Positions 18,981-27,489 of a stretch of 64,000 bases of DNA are shown here, piece after piece. Position 1 is the stretch's first letter; each line of letters opens with the position of its first letter. The DNA lies in contig JAJYQN010000065.1 in assembly GCA_021794595.1 (NCBI GenBank), positions 1 through 64,000 on the forward strand, in the 5' to 3' direction. The translations under genes and the position numbers were made by a program. The notes below the pieces were generated by a model. That model had not been told where the DNA came from. It did no database searches and saw only the letters and a list, made by a program, of their open reading frames with translations. Source of the stretch: Pseudomonadota bacterium (lineage in GTDB: Bacteria > Pseudomonadota > Gammaproteobacteria > Acidiferrobacterales > Acidiferrobacteraceae).

Positions 18981-19966
18981 CTTGGTTCAGGTAAGCCGCA
19001 CAAAAGGGCGTGGAGTGCGCTCAAGTCCTCGTACTCGGCGGTTGCTTCGCGCAGGTAGCGCATAGTGAGCGGCAGATCTGCGAGGTAGCCCGATTTGCCG
19101 TCGCGGAGATGGAGTCTCGCAAAGATGCCGGCCACCTTCAGGTGGCGTTGAATGCCCATTCTATCGAACCACTCGACGAATAGATCTTCGTCATCGCAGC
19201 GATGAATGCCCGATTCGCGTGCCAGCTGCCAGTAGCCCTTAACCCATTCCAGAACCCGAGCCCTAGGCCAACTGATGTAGCAGTCTTTGAGTAGCGACAC
19301 GAGATCGTAGGTAACGGGCCCGAGTACGGCATCCTGAAAGTCGAGAATGCCGGGGTTATGGCGCGCCGCGATCATGAGATTGCGCGAGTGGTAGTCGCGG
19401 TGAACCCAGACTTGGGGCTGGCTTAGGGCCGATGCCGTGAGCGATTGAAAGGCGGCACTTAAGACCCCGGCTTGCGCCGCCGAGATCGTGATCCCGAGAT
19501 AACGTTCCAGATACCAGGTCGGAAACAGCTCCATTTCCCTTTGGAGCAGCTCGCCGCTGTAAGGGGGTAAAAATTCAGGATCCGAAAATGTCCCGCCCTG
19601 AAGCACGACCAGTGCCCCCAGGGCATCGCCGTAGAGTCGCTCCACGGTGTCGGCATTGAGCTCGTTTAAGTAGGGCCTATGGCCGAGATCGGAAAGCAGG
19701 CAAAACCCGCGGTCCAGATCGCACGCGAGAATGTCCGGCACGTGTAAACCGACCGTGGCGAAGCGGCGCGCGATCTTCACGAATAGCCCGAGATCCTCCT
19801 TTTCGGGCGGGGCGTCCATGACGATCCACGAATCGCGGGCCCGGGTCACCCGGAAGTAGCGCCGAAAGCTGGCATCGGAAGACGCGGGTACGCAGTCAAG
19901 GCCGGGGTCTCCCAGCGCCTGCGCCGCGAAGCCCCGTAAGGCGGCGAATCGTACATCGTCGGACAC
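18977..19966 (-). CDS. amgK: N-acetylmuramate/N-acetylglucosamine anomeric kinase
   Basis: A 329-residue aminoglycoside-phosphotransferase-fold kinase. The Brenner loop HRDYHSRNLM (catalytic Asp) and ILDFQDAVLGP (metal Asp) are both present around residues 190-215. AmgK phosphorylates the anomeric hydroxyl of MurNAc, feeding MurU. It is divergent from lptD with about 85 bp between the starts, as in many gammaproteobacteria. Confidence 0.9.
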   Translation of the reverse strand: MSDDVRFAALRGFAAQALGDPGLDCVPASSDASFRRYFRVTRARDSWIVMDAPPEKEDLGLFVKIARRFATVGLHVPDILACDLDRGFCLLSDLGHRPYLNELNADTVERLYGDALGALVVLQGGTFSDPEFLPPYSGELLQREMELFPTWYLERYLGITISAAQAGVLSAAFQSLTASALSQPQVWVHRDYHSRNLMIAARHNPGILDFQDAVLGPVTYDLVSLLKDCYISWPRARVLEWVKGYWQLARESGIHRCDDEDLFVEWFDRMGIQRHLKVAGIFARLHLRDGKSGYLADLPLTMRYLREATAEYEDLSALHALLCGLPEPR

Positions 19967-20051
19967 GAAACAGCCTCCTTCTCATTGAACCCTTGCTTAG
20001 GCGGTCGATTGTATGCGATTTTAGCGGGCACATACATTCCGCCGATTTCAT

Positions 20052-22211
20052 ATGCCCCGGGCCGTTGCCGTGCGCTCTTTGGCGGGGCTCCTGCTGTCAG
20101 TTGCATGCTCTTGCAGCGCGAGCGCCGCCGTATGCCCCCCGACTCCTCCGCATCCGGTTCCGTTCGTGAGCCACCATAAGGGGACCAAGGTGGCCCACGT
20201 CGTAGCCGATGAGGCGCGCGCCTTTCATGACGGCGTGTCCGTTTTCAGCGGGCATGTGGTTTTGACTTATGGCGCTGAGGTGGTTCACGCCGCATTGCTG
20301 CGCTTTAATCGTCTGCGCAACACCTTTACGGCCATAGGCCATGTGCGCGTGACCAACGGGAAAGGTGGGGTGCTGCGGGCCCACTATTTTCATCTCAACC
20401 GGACGTCCGGACGGGGCGTGGCCCGCGCCGTCCGCTTTGCCTTGCCGGCCAGCAATGCCCGCGGCCGCGCGGTCATGGTGATTTTGCGGGGGCACCACAA
20501 GTCCGACATCAAACAGACGCGTTACACGTTTTGTCCCGAGGGCACCAAGGTTTGGTACATCAACGCCGAGCGCTTGCACCTCAATTATACCAAGGACGTC
20601 GGGGTGGCGCACAACGCGAAGGTGGTGTTCAAGGGCGTCCCGATCTTTTATTGGCCCTACCTGAGCTTTCCTTTGTCCTCTAAGCGTAAGTCGGGGTTTT
20701 TGCCACCCCGCTACGGAAGCGCCAGCACGTCCGGCATCACCTTGTCCGTCCCTTACTACTGGAACTTAGCGCCCAATTACGACCTGACGACGACGCCCGA
20801 GATCTTGGCGCGGCGCGGGGTCCTCTTCCGTAACCATTTTCGTTATCTGGGCGCCAACTACAGCGGTTCGGATTACGTGGACTACATTCCCACCGATCGC
20901 GTCTATGGCGGTCCACGTTACGCCCTGGATTTTATCCATAACCAAATTTTCAACCCGTATTGGTGGGCCGCGGTCAATTATAACCGGGTGTCGGATCCGG
21001 CCTTCTACACGGATTTCAGTAGCAACTTTTCCCTGGTGAGCCAGGTTGATGTCCCGCAGTTGGCGGAGGTCGGCTATTCCGGGCGCAAGGTTCGTGTCCA
21101 CATCGTCAGTTCATCCTATCAACTGCTCGATACCAGCCTCGGCTCGGCCTACCAGCCCTACCAGGAGCTGCCAGGGCTCTTTCTGCGCGCGCATAGCACC
21201 CTAAAGCCCAACCAGTGGCACTACTCTCTCCGGGCCAGCGCTGTCCGCTTTATCGGCGGGAGCGGAGTGCCGAGTGATCGCCTTAACCTCTACCCTTCGG
21301 TCAGCATCCCTTGGCGTTGGCCGGCCGGTTTCGTTATCCCGAAGCTCGGCCTTCGCGAGACGGATTACCGGATCCCAGGACAACCCACCCTTTACCGCAC
21401 GACTCCGACCGTGAGCCTGCGCAACGGCCTCATACTTGAACGTGGTTTCGTGGGCGGGGGTCGAGAGACCCTGACCCCCGAGCTCTCGTACCTTTACGTT
21501 CCGTATCGCAATCAACAGAACATCCCGATATTCGATACCGCCCCCGCGCCCTTTACCTACACCGATCTTTTCCGGGCCAACCCGTTTTTCGGGCCAGATC
21601 GCGTGATCGACACGAATCAGCTCACCGCCGGCCTCACCACCCGCGTTTATTCGGCGCAGGGTCGCGAGCGTCTGCGGGCGAGTGTAGGCGAGATCTATTA
21701 TTTTCATAAGCCGAGCATCTATCTGGCCCCGCAGACTCAGGTTTTAAACCGGGTCTCGGACTTGGCGGCCGAGGCCTATGCGCGCCTCGCGCGCCGGTGG
21801 TATCTGCGGGGCTCCCTAGCCTGGAACCCCAATAACGACCACACCGATGCCGGCGATGCCTACCTGGAGTATCGTCCGCGGCCTCAAGCGCTCATAACCG
21901 TGGGCCACAGGTACATCCGCGGTGTTCAAGAGCAAGTGGATCTCTCGATCCAGTGGCCGGTAGCGGCCCGCTGGTCGACATTGGCGGAGACCAGCTACTC
22001 CTTGGCGCAGTCAACAAGTTTGGAGTCCTATCTCGGTATCCAATACAATAGCTGCTGTTGGGGCCTCAGCTTTTACGTTGGCAAGACCCTTGGCCTTAAC
22101 AATACTCAATTCACAACGACCAGTCTTGAGTTTACCTTGAACGGCCTGGGTGCTCTCGGGTCCGCGCCCGTCATACCCCTAGCCCAGCACGGCTTTATGT
22201 TGGGCCCTTGA
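20052..22211 (+). CDS. lptD: LPS-assembly outer-membrane protein LptD
   Basis: 719 residues with an N-terminal hydrophobic signal sequence ending near residue 26, then the LptA/OstA-like periplasmic domain and a C-terminal beta-barrel rich in aromatic alternation. Four conserved cysteines are seen: one at the mature N-terminus, one in YTFCPEGTK and the pair in NSCCWG, matching the disulfide pattern of E. coli LptD. With LptE it inserts LPS into the outer leaflet. The surA gene follows after 10 bp, and SurA is a chaperone of LptD in E. coli. Confidence 0.94.
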   Translation: MPRAVAVRSLAGLLLSVACSCSASAAVCPPTPPHPVPFVSHHKGTKVAHVVADEARAFHDGVSVFSGHVVLTYGAEVVHAALLRFNRLRNTFTAIGHVRVTNGKGGVLRAHYFHLNRTSGRGVARAVRFALPASNARGRAVMVILRGHHKSDIKQTRYTFCPEGTKVWYINAERLHLNYTKDVGVAHNAKVVFKGVPIFYWPYLSFPLSSKRKSGFLPPRYGSASTSGITLSVPYYWNLAPNYDLTTTPEILARRGVLFRNHFRYLGANYSGSDYVDYIPTDRVYGGPRYALDFIHNQIFNPYWWAAVNYNRVSDPAFYTDFSSNFSLVSQVDVPQLAEVGYSGRKVRVHIVSSSYQLLDTSLGSAYQPYQELPGLFLRAHSTLKPNQWHYSLRASAVRFIGGSGVPSDRLNLYPSVSIPWRWPAGFVIPKLGLRETDYRIPGQPTLYRTTPTVSLRNGLILERGFVGGGRETLTPELSYLYVPYRNQQNIPIFDTAPAPFTYTDLFRANPFFGPDRVIDTNQLTAGLTTRVYSAQGRERLRASVGEIYYFHKPSIYLAPQTQVLNRVSDLAAEAYARLARRWYLRGSLAWNPNNDHTDAGDAYLEYRPRPQALITVGHRYIRGVQEQVDLSIQWPVAARWSTLAETSYSLAQSTSLESYLGIQYNSCCWGLSFYVGKTLGLNNTQFTTTSLEFTLNGLGALGSAPVIPLAQHGFMLGP

Positions 22212-22221
22212 AGGAGAAGTT

Positions 22222-23463
22222 ATGTCGATTATAGTCCCGCAGGCGGGGGCCGCTAGCCATCCCGTGACCGTCGATAAGATCGTCGCGATCGTCAATAACG
22301 CCGTTATTACCCAAAACGAGCTTGATAAACGCGTATCGCTTTTGATGCGGCGCCTAGCGGCTCGCCATGTCGCCCTCCCCCCGCGGCGTTTGCTGGCGCG
22401 CAAGGTCTTAAGCCAAATGGTATTGCAACGCTTGGAGCTTCAATACGCCAAGCGCTTGGGTATACACATAAGCCGGAGTCAGCTGCGGCACGCCGAGAAG
22501 AGCCTAGCGGCCCGCAATCACATGACCTTGGCGCAATTCGAGGGGGCGGTGGCCGGGCAGGGCTTCAGCGCCCGCGGCTTTCGTCGGCGGTTGCGCGTTG
22601 AATTGACCATTCGGGAATTGGTCGAACGCCGGATTAGCCGGAGCGTGACGGTCTCGCGGCGGGCCGTGAACCGATTTTTGGCCCGGGCGCAGGCTGCGGA
22701 CGGAGCTCGTTATCGCCTCTCCGAAATCACCCTGACGGTCCCCGCGACTGCGAGCCAAGCGCGCCGCCAGAAGGTCCGCCGTCGAGCGCAGGCGGTGCTC
22801 ACCAAGATTCGCGGCGGGGAACCGTTCAGTCAGGCCGCCATCGCCTATTCCCAAGACCCCCATGCCTTGGAAGGCGGTAGCTTGGGTTGGCGGACCGCAG
22901 CGCGGCTCCCGGCGCGCTTCGTGCGCGCGGCGGGTACTATGACGGTCGGTCAGGTGCGATTGCTTGCCGGGCACGCGGCTTATTATCTTATTAAGCTGCG
23001 CGGGGAAAAGGCCGGCGCCGCAGGGCCGGTTCGAACCGAGGTGCGGCTGCGCGAGATCGTGCTGCGTCCGAGCCAATTCCTCTCGGGCTCGACCGTCCGC
23101 GAAAAGCTGAAGGCGCTCAAGGCCCGCATTACTCACGGCCAGCATTTCGCGACCGTGGCGAGGGCCTATTCTGAAGGGCCATCCGCTCTCCGTGGCGGTT
23201 CACTGGGCTGGGTGAGCCTCGGTGAACTCCCGCCGACACTGGCTAAGGCGGCAAGCCTGCTTCCGCTGCATGTCGTAGGTGGCCCGTACGCCATACCTCA
23301 AGGTCAGGCGCTCATCGAGGTGACGGGGCGTCGGCAGCGGAGCGGAATGACACGCGAGGAGGCGCGCCGACTCTTGCGTATGCGCAGAGGAAGCGCCCTG
23401 TATGTGCGCTGGCTACAGACGCTCCGTGACGATGCCTACGTCCGTTATCCTGGCCATGGATAG
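22222..23463 (+). CDS. surA: periplasmic chaperone/peptidyl-prolyl isomerase SurA with atypical N-terminus
   Basis: 413 residues. The SurA N-terminal domain starts at VDKIVAIVNNAVIT. Two parvulin domains are visible, each with its GGSLGW motif (around residues 220 and 325), then a short C-terminal helix. SurA folds outer-membrane proteins, including LptD encoded just upstream. The start at ATG 22222 has an ideal AAGGAG site and an in-frame stop at 22180 rules out an upstream start. Only about 16 residues precede the domain, and they lack a hydrophobic core, so no normal signal peptide can be seen. Confidence 0.92.
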   Translation: MSIIVPQAGAASHPVTVDKIVAIVNNAVITQNELDKRVSLLMRRLAARHVALPPRRLLARKVLSQMVLQRLELQYAKRLGIHISRSQLRHAEKSLAARNHMTLAQFEGAVAGQGFSARGFRRRLRVELTIRELVERRISRSVTVSRRAVNRFLARAQAADGARYRLSEITLTVPATASQARRQKVRRRAQAVLTKIRGGEPFSQAAIAYSQDPHALEGGSLGWRTAARLPARFVRAAGTMTVGQVRLLAGHAAYYLIKLRGEKAGAAGPVRTEVRLREIVLRPSQFLSGSTVREKLKALKARITHGQHFATVARAYSEGPSALRGGSLGWVSLGELPPTLAKAASLLPLHVVGGPYAIPQGQALIEVTGRRQRSGMTREEARRLLRMRRGSALYVRWLQTLRDDAYVRYPGHG

Positions 23464-24430
23464 ACGTCCCCTTATCGCCATTACGCCAGGAGAGCCGGCT
23501 GGTATAGGCCCGGATTTGATGGCCTTGCTCGATAATCCCGGCGACGAGGCGGATTGGGTGTGTATCGCGGATCCAGGGCTCTTGGCCGATCGCGCCAGTC
23601 GGCGCGGACGAAAGCGCGAATGGCCGCTTTATACTCCGGGCACGCGCGGCTTATCGATCTTACCCGTGGTGCTGGCACAGCCTTCGGTACCGGGGGTTTT
23701 GGATGCCCACAACGCCGCCTATGTGCTCACATGCCTAAGGCGCGCCGCCCAGGGCTGTTTGACCGGGGAGTTCAATGCCCTAGTTACGGGTCCCGTCCAT
23801 AAGGGCATCATCAACGATAGCGGCCAGGCCTTCACCGGTCACACCGAGTTCTTGGCCACGGAGGCCCGGGCAGCCGAGGTCCTCATGGTGTTGGTCGCCG
23901 GGCCCTTGCGGGTCGCGCTTTTGACGACCCATCTCCCCTTGTCCGCCGTGCCAGCCGCCGTCACTGGCGCTCGTCTCGACGCCGCCCTCGACATTCTTCA
24001 TCAGGGCCTGGTCCGCGACTTCGCTTTGTCCGCGCCGCGTATTGTCGTGCTGGGCCTCAACCCCCATGCCGGGGAAGGGGGTCATTTGGGTCACGAGGAC
24101 CGAGATATCATTGGTCCGGCCGTGGACCGTGCCCAAAGCCGCGGTATAGATGCCGTCGGACCGGTGTCGGCGGATACCGCCTTCGTATCCGATCGACTCG
24201 TAGGCGTCGATGCGGTGCTCACCATGTATCACGACCAGGGCTTGCCGGTCTTGAAGAGCCACGGTTTTGGTCATGCCGTTAATGTCACTTTAGGACTCCC
24301 GTTCGTGAGGACCTCCGTGGATCACGGCACAGCACTTGATCGCGCAGGCCAAGGAGCGGTCGACACCGGAAGTTTCGTCGAGGCGCTCGCGCTGGCTAAA
24401 GATTCGGCATTGATCCGTGGCCGTGCTTAA
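23456..24430 (+). CDS. pdxA: 4-hydroxythreonine-4-phosphate dehydrogenase
   Basis: 324 residues. The start MDRRPLIAITPGEPAGIGPD matches PdxA, metal/substrate His residues are in FTGHTEFLA, and the family-specific YHDQGLPVLK and GTALDRAGQG are intact. It oxidises 4-phosphohydroxy-L-threonine with NAD+ in pyridoxal phosphate synthesis. ATG 23456 overlaps the surA stop by 8 bp; the longer ORF-track start at 23402 adds a non-conserved stretch. The surA-pdxA-rsmA order is the standard gammaproteobacterial one. Confidence 0.93.
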   Translation: MDRRPLIAITPGEPAGIGPDLMALLDNPGDEADWVCIADPGLLADRASRRGRKREWPLYTPGTRGLSILPVVLAQPSVPGVLDAHNAAYVLTCLRRAAQGCLTGEFNALVTGPVHKGIINDSGQAFTGHTEFLATEARAAEVLMVLVAGPLRVALLTTHLPLSAVPAAVTGARLDAALDILHQGLVRDFALSAPRIVVLGLNPHAGEGGHLGHEDRDIIGPAVDRAQSRGIDAVGPVSADTAFVSDRLVGVDAVLTMYHDQGLPVLKSHGFGHAVNVTLGLPFVRTSVDHGTALDRAGQGAVDTGSFVEALALAKDSALIRGRA

Positions 24431-25211
24431 AAAGCGCTTCGGCCAGCATTTTTTACACGATGAAGGCGTGCTTCAGCGTATCGCGAGCGCCTGTCTGGCC
24501 GCCCCAGGCGAGCAAACGGTCGAGATAGGTCCGGGGGGCGGCGCCCTGACGGCGCACCTTCTAGAGCGCATCGAGCGACTCCATGTGATCGAGATCGATC
24601 GCGATCTCGTGGCCGATCTCGGGCGACGATTTCCCCCGCCGCGCGTCACGGTTCACGAGGGCGATGTGCTCCGTTTTTCGTTATGCGAGATCGGCGCGAG
24701 GGGTTTGCGGGTCGTCGGCAACCTTCCTTACAACATCTCGACACCGCTCATTTTTCATCTCCTGGATCAGCCCTGCATCCAAAGCATGGTGTTTTTGTTG
24801 CAAAAGGAGGTGGTCGACAGATTGGCGGCCGTCCCGTGCGGCCCGGATTATGGACGCCTGTCGGTGATGGTTCAGGCCCGGTGCGACGTGGCTCCGCTCT
24901 TTGCGGTTTCGGCTCAGGCCTTCACGCCGCCCCCCAAGGTGGAGTCCCGACTCGTGTATCTGCGACCGATCCCTCACCGTGTTCCCGCATCGGACGCCGC
25001 GCGGTTCGCCAAGCTTGTGGCGACCGCTTTTTCGCAGCGACGGAAGATGTTGCGCCATAGCTTGAAGGCCTATTTTGCCGGTGACGATTGGCGGGCCCTT
25101 GATATCGATCCGACGCGTCGGGCCGAGACTCTGGCCTTTGAGGAGTTCGCGGCGTTGGCAGCTTATCGAAGTCCCGCCGAAAGAGACGTTCAGGAACCGT
25201 CGACTCCGTAA
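24417..25211 (+). CDS. rsmA: 16S rRNA (A1518/A1519-N6,N6)-dimethyltransferase
   Basis: 264 residues, also called KsgA. It has RFGQHFLHD at the N-terminus, the SAM site [14 protein letters not shown] and the catalytic NLPYNIST motif (about residue 102), with [12 protein letters not shown] downstream. It dimethylates two adjacent adenines near the 16S 3' end during small-subunit assembly. GTG 24417 overlaps pdxA by 14 bp. The 3' end overlaps the convergent queH gene by 22 bp. Confidence 0.95.
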   Translation: MAVLKKRFGQHFLHDEGVLQRIASACLAAPGEQTVEIGPGGGALTAHLLERIERLHVIEIDRDLVADLGRRFPPPRVTVHEGDVLRFSLCEIGARGLRVVGNLPYNISTPLIFHLLDQPCIQSMVFLLQKEVVDRLAAVPCGPDYGRLSVMVQARCDVAPLFAVSAQAFTPPPKVESRLVYLRPIPHRVPASDAARFAKLVATAFSQRRKMLRHSLKAYFAGDDWRALDIDPTRRAETLAFEEFAALAAYRSPAERDVQEPSTP

Positions 25212-25843
25212 AATCGCTTCCCAAACTGAATTTTGGTTTGGCCTCTTTTCAGGCGGGCGCGATTTGTGTCGCGCAGCGAGTAGACGCACCCGCAATACTC
25301 CTGCTGATAGAAGTGGTTCTCTTTCGATATCGTAATCATGCGTTGGCTGCCGCCACCCTTGCGCCAGTTAAACGTCCAATAGGAGAGTCCGTCAAACCGC
25401 GCCGCGGCGCGTTCGCCACAACCGTTTATCTGGTTCATGTCTTTCCAGCGCGAGATACCAAGCGAGCTCGTAAAAACCGAAAACCCCTGTTCGACCGCGT
25501 AGAGCGCTGAGCGCTCGAACCGGAGATCGAAACACACTGTACAGCGGGCCCCGCGCTCCGGTTCGTTTTCAAGCCCCTTGACCCGCTGAAACCAGTTGTC
25601 TTGATCGTAGTCGAGGTCGACAAAGGCAATGCCCAGCGTATCGGCAAAGCGCTTGTTCTCGGTCTTACGCAGCTCGTATTCCCCGCGGGGCTGGATGTTG
25701 GGGTTGTAAAAAAGCACGGTGAGCTCGATGCCGGACCGTTGCATCTCCTGCATGATGTCGGCGCAACAAGGGGCGCAGCAAGAGTGCAAAAGGACCCGGC
25801 GCGAGCCATCGGGAACGATAAGAGAGGGTCGTTCGGGCGTCAT
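25190..25843 (-). CDS. queH: epoxyqueuosine reductase QueH
   Basis: 217 residues of the DUF208/QueH family. It has [10 protein letters not shown] near the N-terminus, [10 protein letters not shown] in the middle and [10 protein letters not shown] near the C-terminus; these cysteines bind the Fe-S cluster and metal of the enzyme. QueH reduces epoxyqueuosine to queuosine in tRNA wobble positions, replacing cobalamin-dependent QueG. It is a single gene on the minus strand, convergent with rsmA. Confidence 0.92.
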   Translation of the reverse strand: MTPERPSLIVPDGSRRVLLHSCCAPCCADIMQEMQRSGIELTVLFYNPNIQPRGEYELRKTENKRFADTLGIAFVDLDYDQDNWFQRVKGLENEPERGARCTVCFDLRFERSALYAVEQGFSVFTSSLGISRWKDMNQINGCGERAAARFDGLSYWTFNWRKGGGSQRMITISKENHFYQQEYCGCVYSLRDTNRARLKRGQTKIQFGKRFYGVDGS

Positions 25844-25882
25844 GGCGTTATGGTAACTCGCCGCGTGGTTTCAACACAGTCC

Positions 25883-26599
25883 TTAAGCCAGTTTTTCGAG
25901 GGCGTCGGTGGTGTCGGTAATCCAGCGTTCGGCGAGTGTATTTACGGCCGCTGGGTCCTTGCCCTCGACCGCGATGGGCGGACCTATGACGACGCTAATC
26001 ACGCCCGGTCGTTTAAGAAAGGCGCGCCGTCCCCAAAAGCATCCCGCATTGTGAGCGACAGGCAGGACCGGGCACGCGGCGGCGCAGGCAAGCCGCGCCC
26101 CGCCGAGCTTGAAGCGGCCGTGTTCGCCGCGGGCAACGCGCGTCCCTTCCGGAAAGATGATGATGTAGCGCCCGTCTCGTAAACGTTTCTTGCCATCGCG
26201 AATGACCTGATCTATGGCCCGGCGTTTCTGTTCGCGGGCGATCGCGATCGGCTGGCTTAAGGCCATGCCCCATCCCAGCAACGGGATCCAGAGTAGCTCC
26301 CTTTTCAGGACCCAGACGTGCGGCGGGAAGATCCACTGATAAGCCAGCGTCTCCCATGTGGATTGGTGCTTTGACAAGATCACACACGGGGTTTTCGGGA
26401 TATGTTCGCGTCCCGCCACCTGATACGACAGCCCGCAGGTGATCTTGAGCCACCAGACCGTGAATCGTCCCCATTGCCGGATGACAAGATAGCGGGGAAT
26501 GGGCTTTAGCCAAAAGAGCGCCAACACGACCGGGGCCCATACGGCGATCGAAGCCACGAAGCCCACTTGGAATAGGGCGGCTCTGGCAATTCTCGTCAT
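25883..26599 (-). CDS. PlsC-type lysophospholipid acyltransferase
   Basis: 238 residues. One N-terminal membrane segment (about residues 8-30) is followed by the acyltransferase motifs: SKHQSTWET (variant of NHxxxxD with Lys, and Glu instead of Asp), and FPEGTR (about 150). It probably acylates a lysophospholipid at the inner membrane. The gmhB-plsC-like pairing (ATGA overlap with gmhB) upstream of the glyS/glyQ region is common in Gammaproteobacteria. The substrate is not defined; the altered first motif is seen in this subfamily. Confidence 0.87.
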   Translation of the reverse strand: MTRIARAALFQVGFVASIAVWAPVVLALFWLKPIPRYLVIRQWGRFTVWWLKITCGLSYQVAGREHIPKTPCVILSKHQSTWETLAYQWIFPPHVWVLKRELLWIPLLGWGMALSQPIAIAREQKRRAIDQVIRDGKKRLRDGRYIIIFPEGTRVARGEHGRFKLGGARLACAAACPVLPVAHNAGCFWGRRAFLKRPGVISVVIGPPIAVEGKDPAAVNTLAERWITDTTDALEKLA

Positions 26600-27150
26600 G
26601 GCGTGACGGCGAGTCCCCCACCGAGGAGCGCCGAGGTAAATGCGGCGAGGTCATCGAAGACCGCAACCGAGTCAAGCCCGCTGGTCTTGGTCAAGGTACT
26701 TGAGCCTTTGCCGGTTTTCACCAAGACCGGTATCGCCTGAGCCGCGCGTGCCGCCACGATGTCGCGCAGCGAATCCCCCACGGCATAGGTGCCGCTCAGG
26801 TTGGTCTTGAGACGAGTCGCAATCTCCTCGAAAAGGCCGATGTTCGGTTTCCGGCAGCGACAGTGATCATCGGGCCCGTGAGGGCAAAAGAAGATGGCGT
26901 CGATCTCGCCGCCCTTGTGATGGATCTCGTCGATCATGCGGCTATGGATCCGATTTAGCATATCGACATTAAAGAGCCCGCGGGCAATGCCGGACTGATT
27001 CGTCGCCACGACCACGTGAAAGTCGGCATGGACGAGACGGGCGATGGCCTCCAGACTTCCCGGTATTGCCTGCCATTCGTCCGGGCTCTTGATGTAGGCG
27101 TCGGAGTCTTCGTTGATTACGCCGTCTCGGTCCAGGATGACTAAGCGCAT
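26596..27150 (-). CDS. gmhB: D-glycero-beta-D-manno-heptose 1,7-bisphosphate 7-phosphatase
   Basis: 184 residues of the HAD superfamily. LDRDGVIN at the N-terminus carries the nucleophile Asp, and TNQSGIARG follows. The zinc-binding loop CPHGPDDHCRCRKP is specific for GmhB, and GDSLRDIVAA is HAD motif IV. It removes the 7-phosphate in ADP-heptose synthesis for the LPS core. It starts just after the MazG-like gene and overlaps the acyltransferase gene by 4 bp. Confidence 0.94.
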   Translation of the reverse strand: MRLVILDRDGVINEDSDAYIKSPDEWQAIPGSLEAIARLVHADFHVVVATNQSGIARGLFNVDMLNRIHSRMIDEIHHKGGEIDAIFFCPHGPDDHCRCRKPNIGLFEEIATRLKTNLSGTYAVGDSLRDIVAARAAQAIPVLVKTGKGSSTLTKTSGLDSVAVFDDLAAFTSALLGGGLAVTP

Positions 27151-27153
27151 AAC

Positions 27154-27489
27154 TTAAGTCCTGAACTCGGAGACGCGTATGCGCCCGTTGATCATGCGCG
27201 ATTCTCGGGTCATGAGTTTTTCCATTTTGGCCCAAAACGCCCTGTCGAGCGCAAAATCAGCGGCGATCGCCGTGCCCATAAGCAGGATCAGAAGGTCCGC
27301 GCACTCCTCGGCCAAGGCCTGCGGGTCCTTGCCCTTGGTGACACACGCCGATATCTCCCCTAGCTCTTCGGCCATGAGCGCGACTCGGTAAGCGAGGTCC
27401 TCGCCCCCCCGACCTTTGAGGTCGTGCTTGTCGTGGAAGGCCTGAACGGCCTCCCTCATGGCGGTAATAGAATCCCTGTTAGGACTCAT
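27154..27489 (-). CDS. MazG-like nucleotide pyrophosphohydrolase
   Basis: 111 residues. The helix motif EELGE...EECADLLILL matches the ExxE-ExxD metal-binding pattern of MazG/all-alpha NTP pyrophosphatases. These hydrolyse (d)NTPs to monophosphates plus PPi; the substrate of this copy is unknown. I chose ATG 27489 because the conserved region starts soon after it and GGGGGT precedes it. It overlaps glyS by 11 bp. Confidence 0.8.
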   Translation of the reverse strand: MSPNRDSITAMREAVQAFHDKHDLKGRGGEDLAYRVALMAEELGEISACVTKGKDPQALAEECADLLILLMGTAIAADFALDRAFWAKMEKLMTRESRMINGRIRVSEFRT

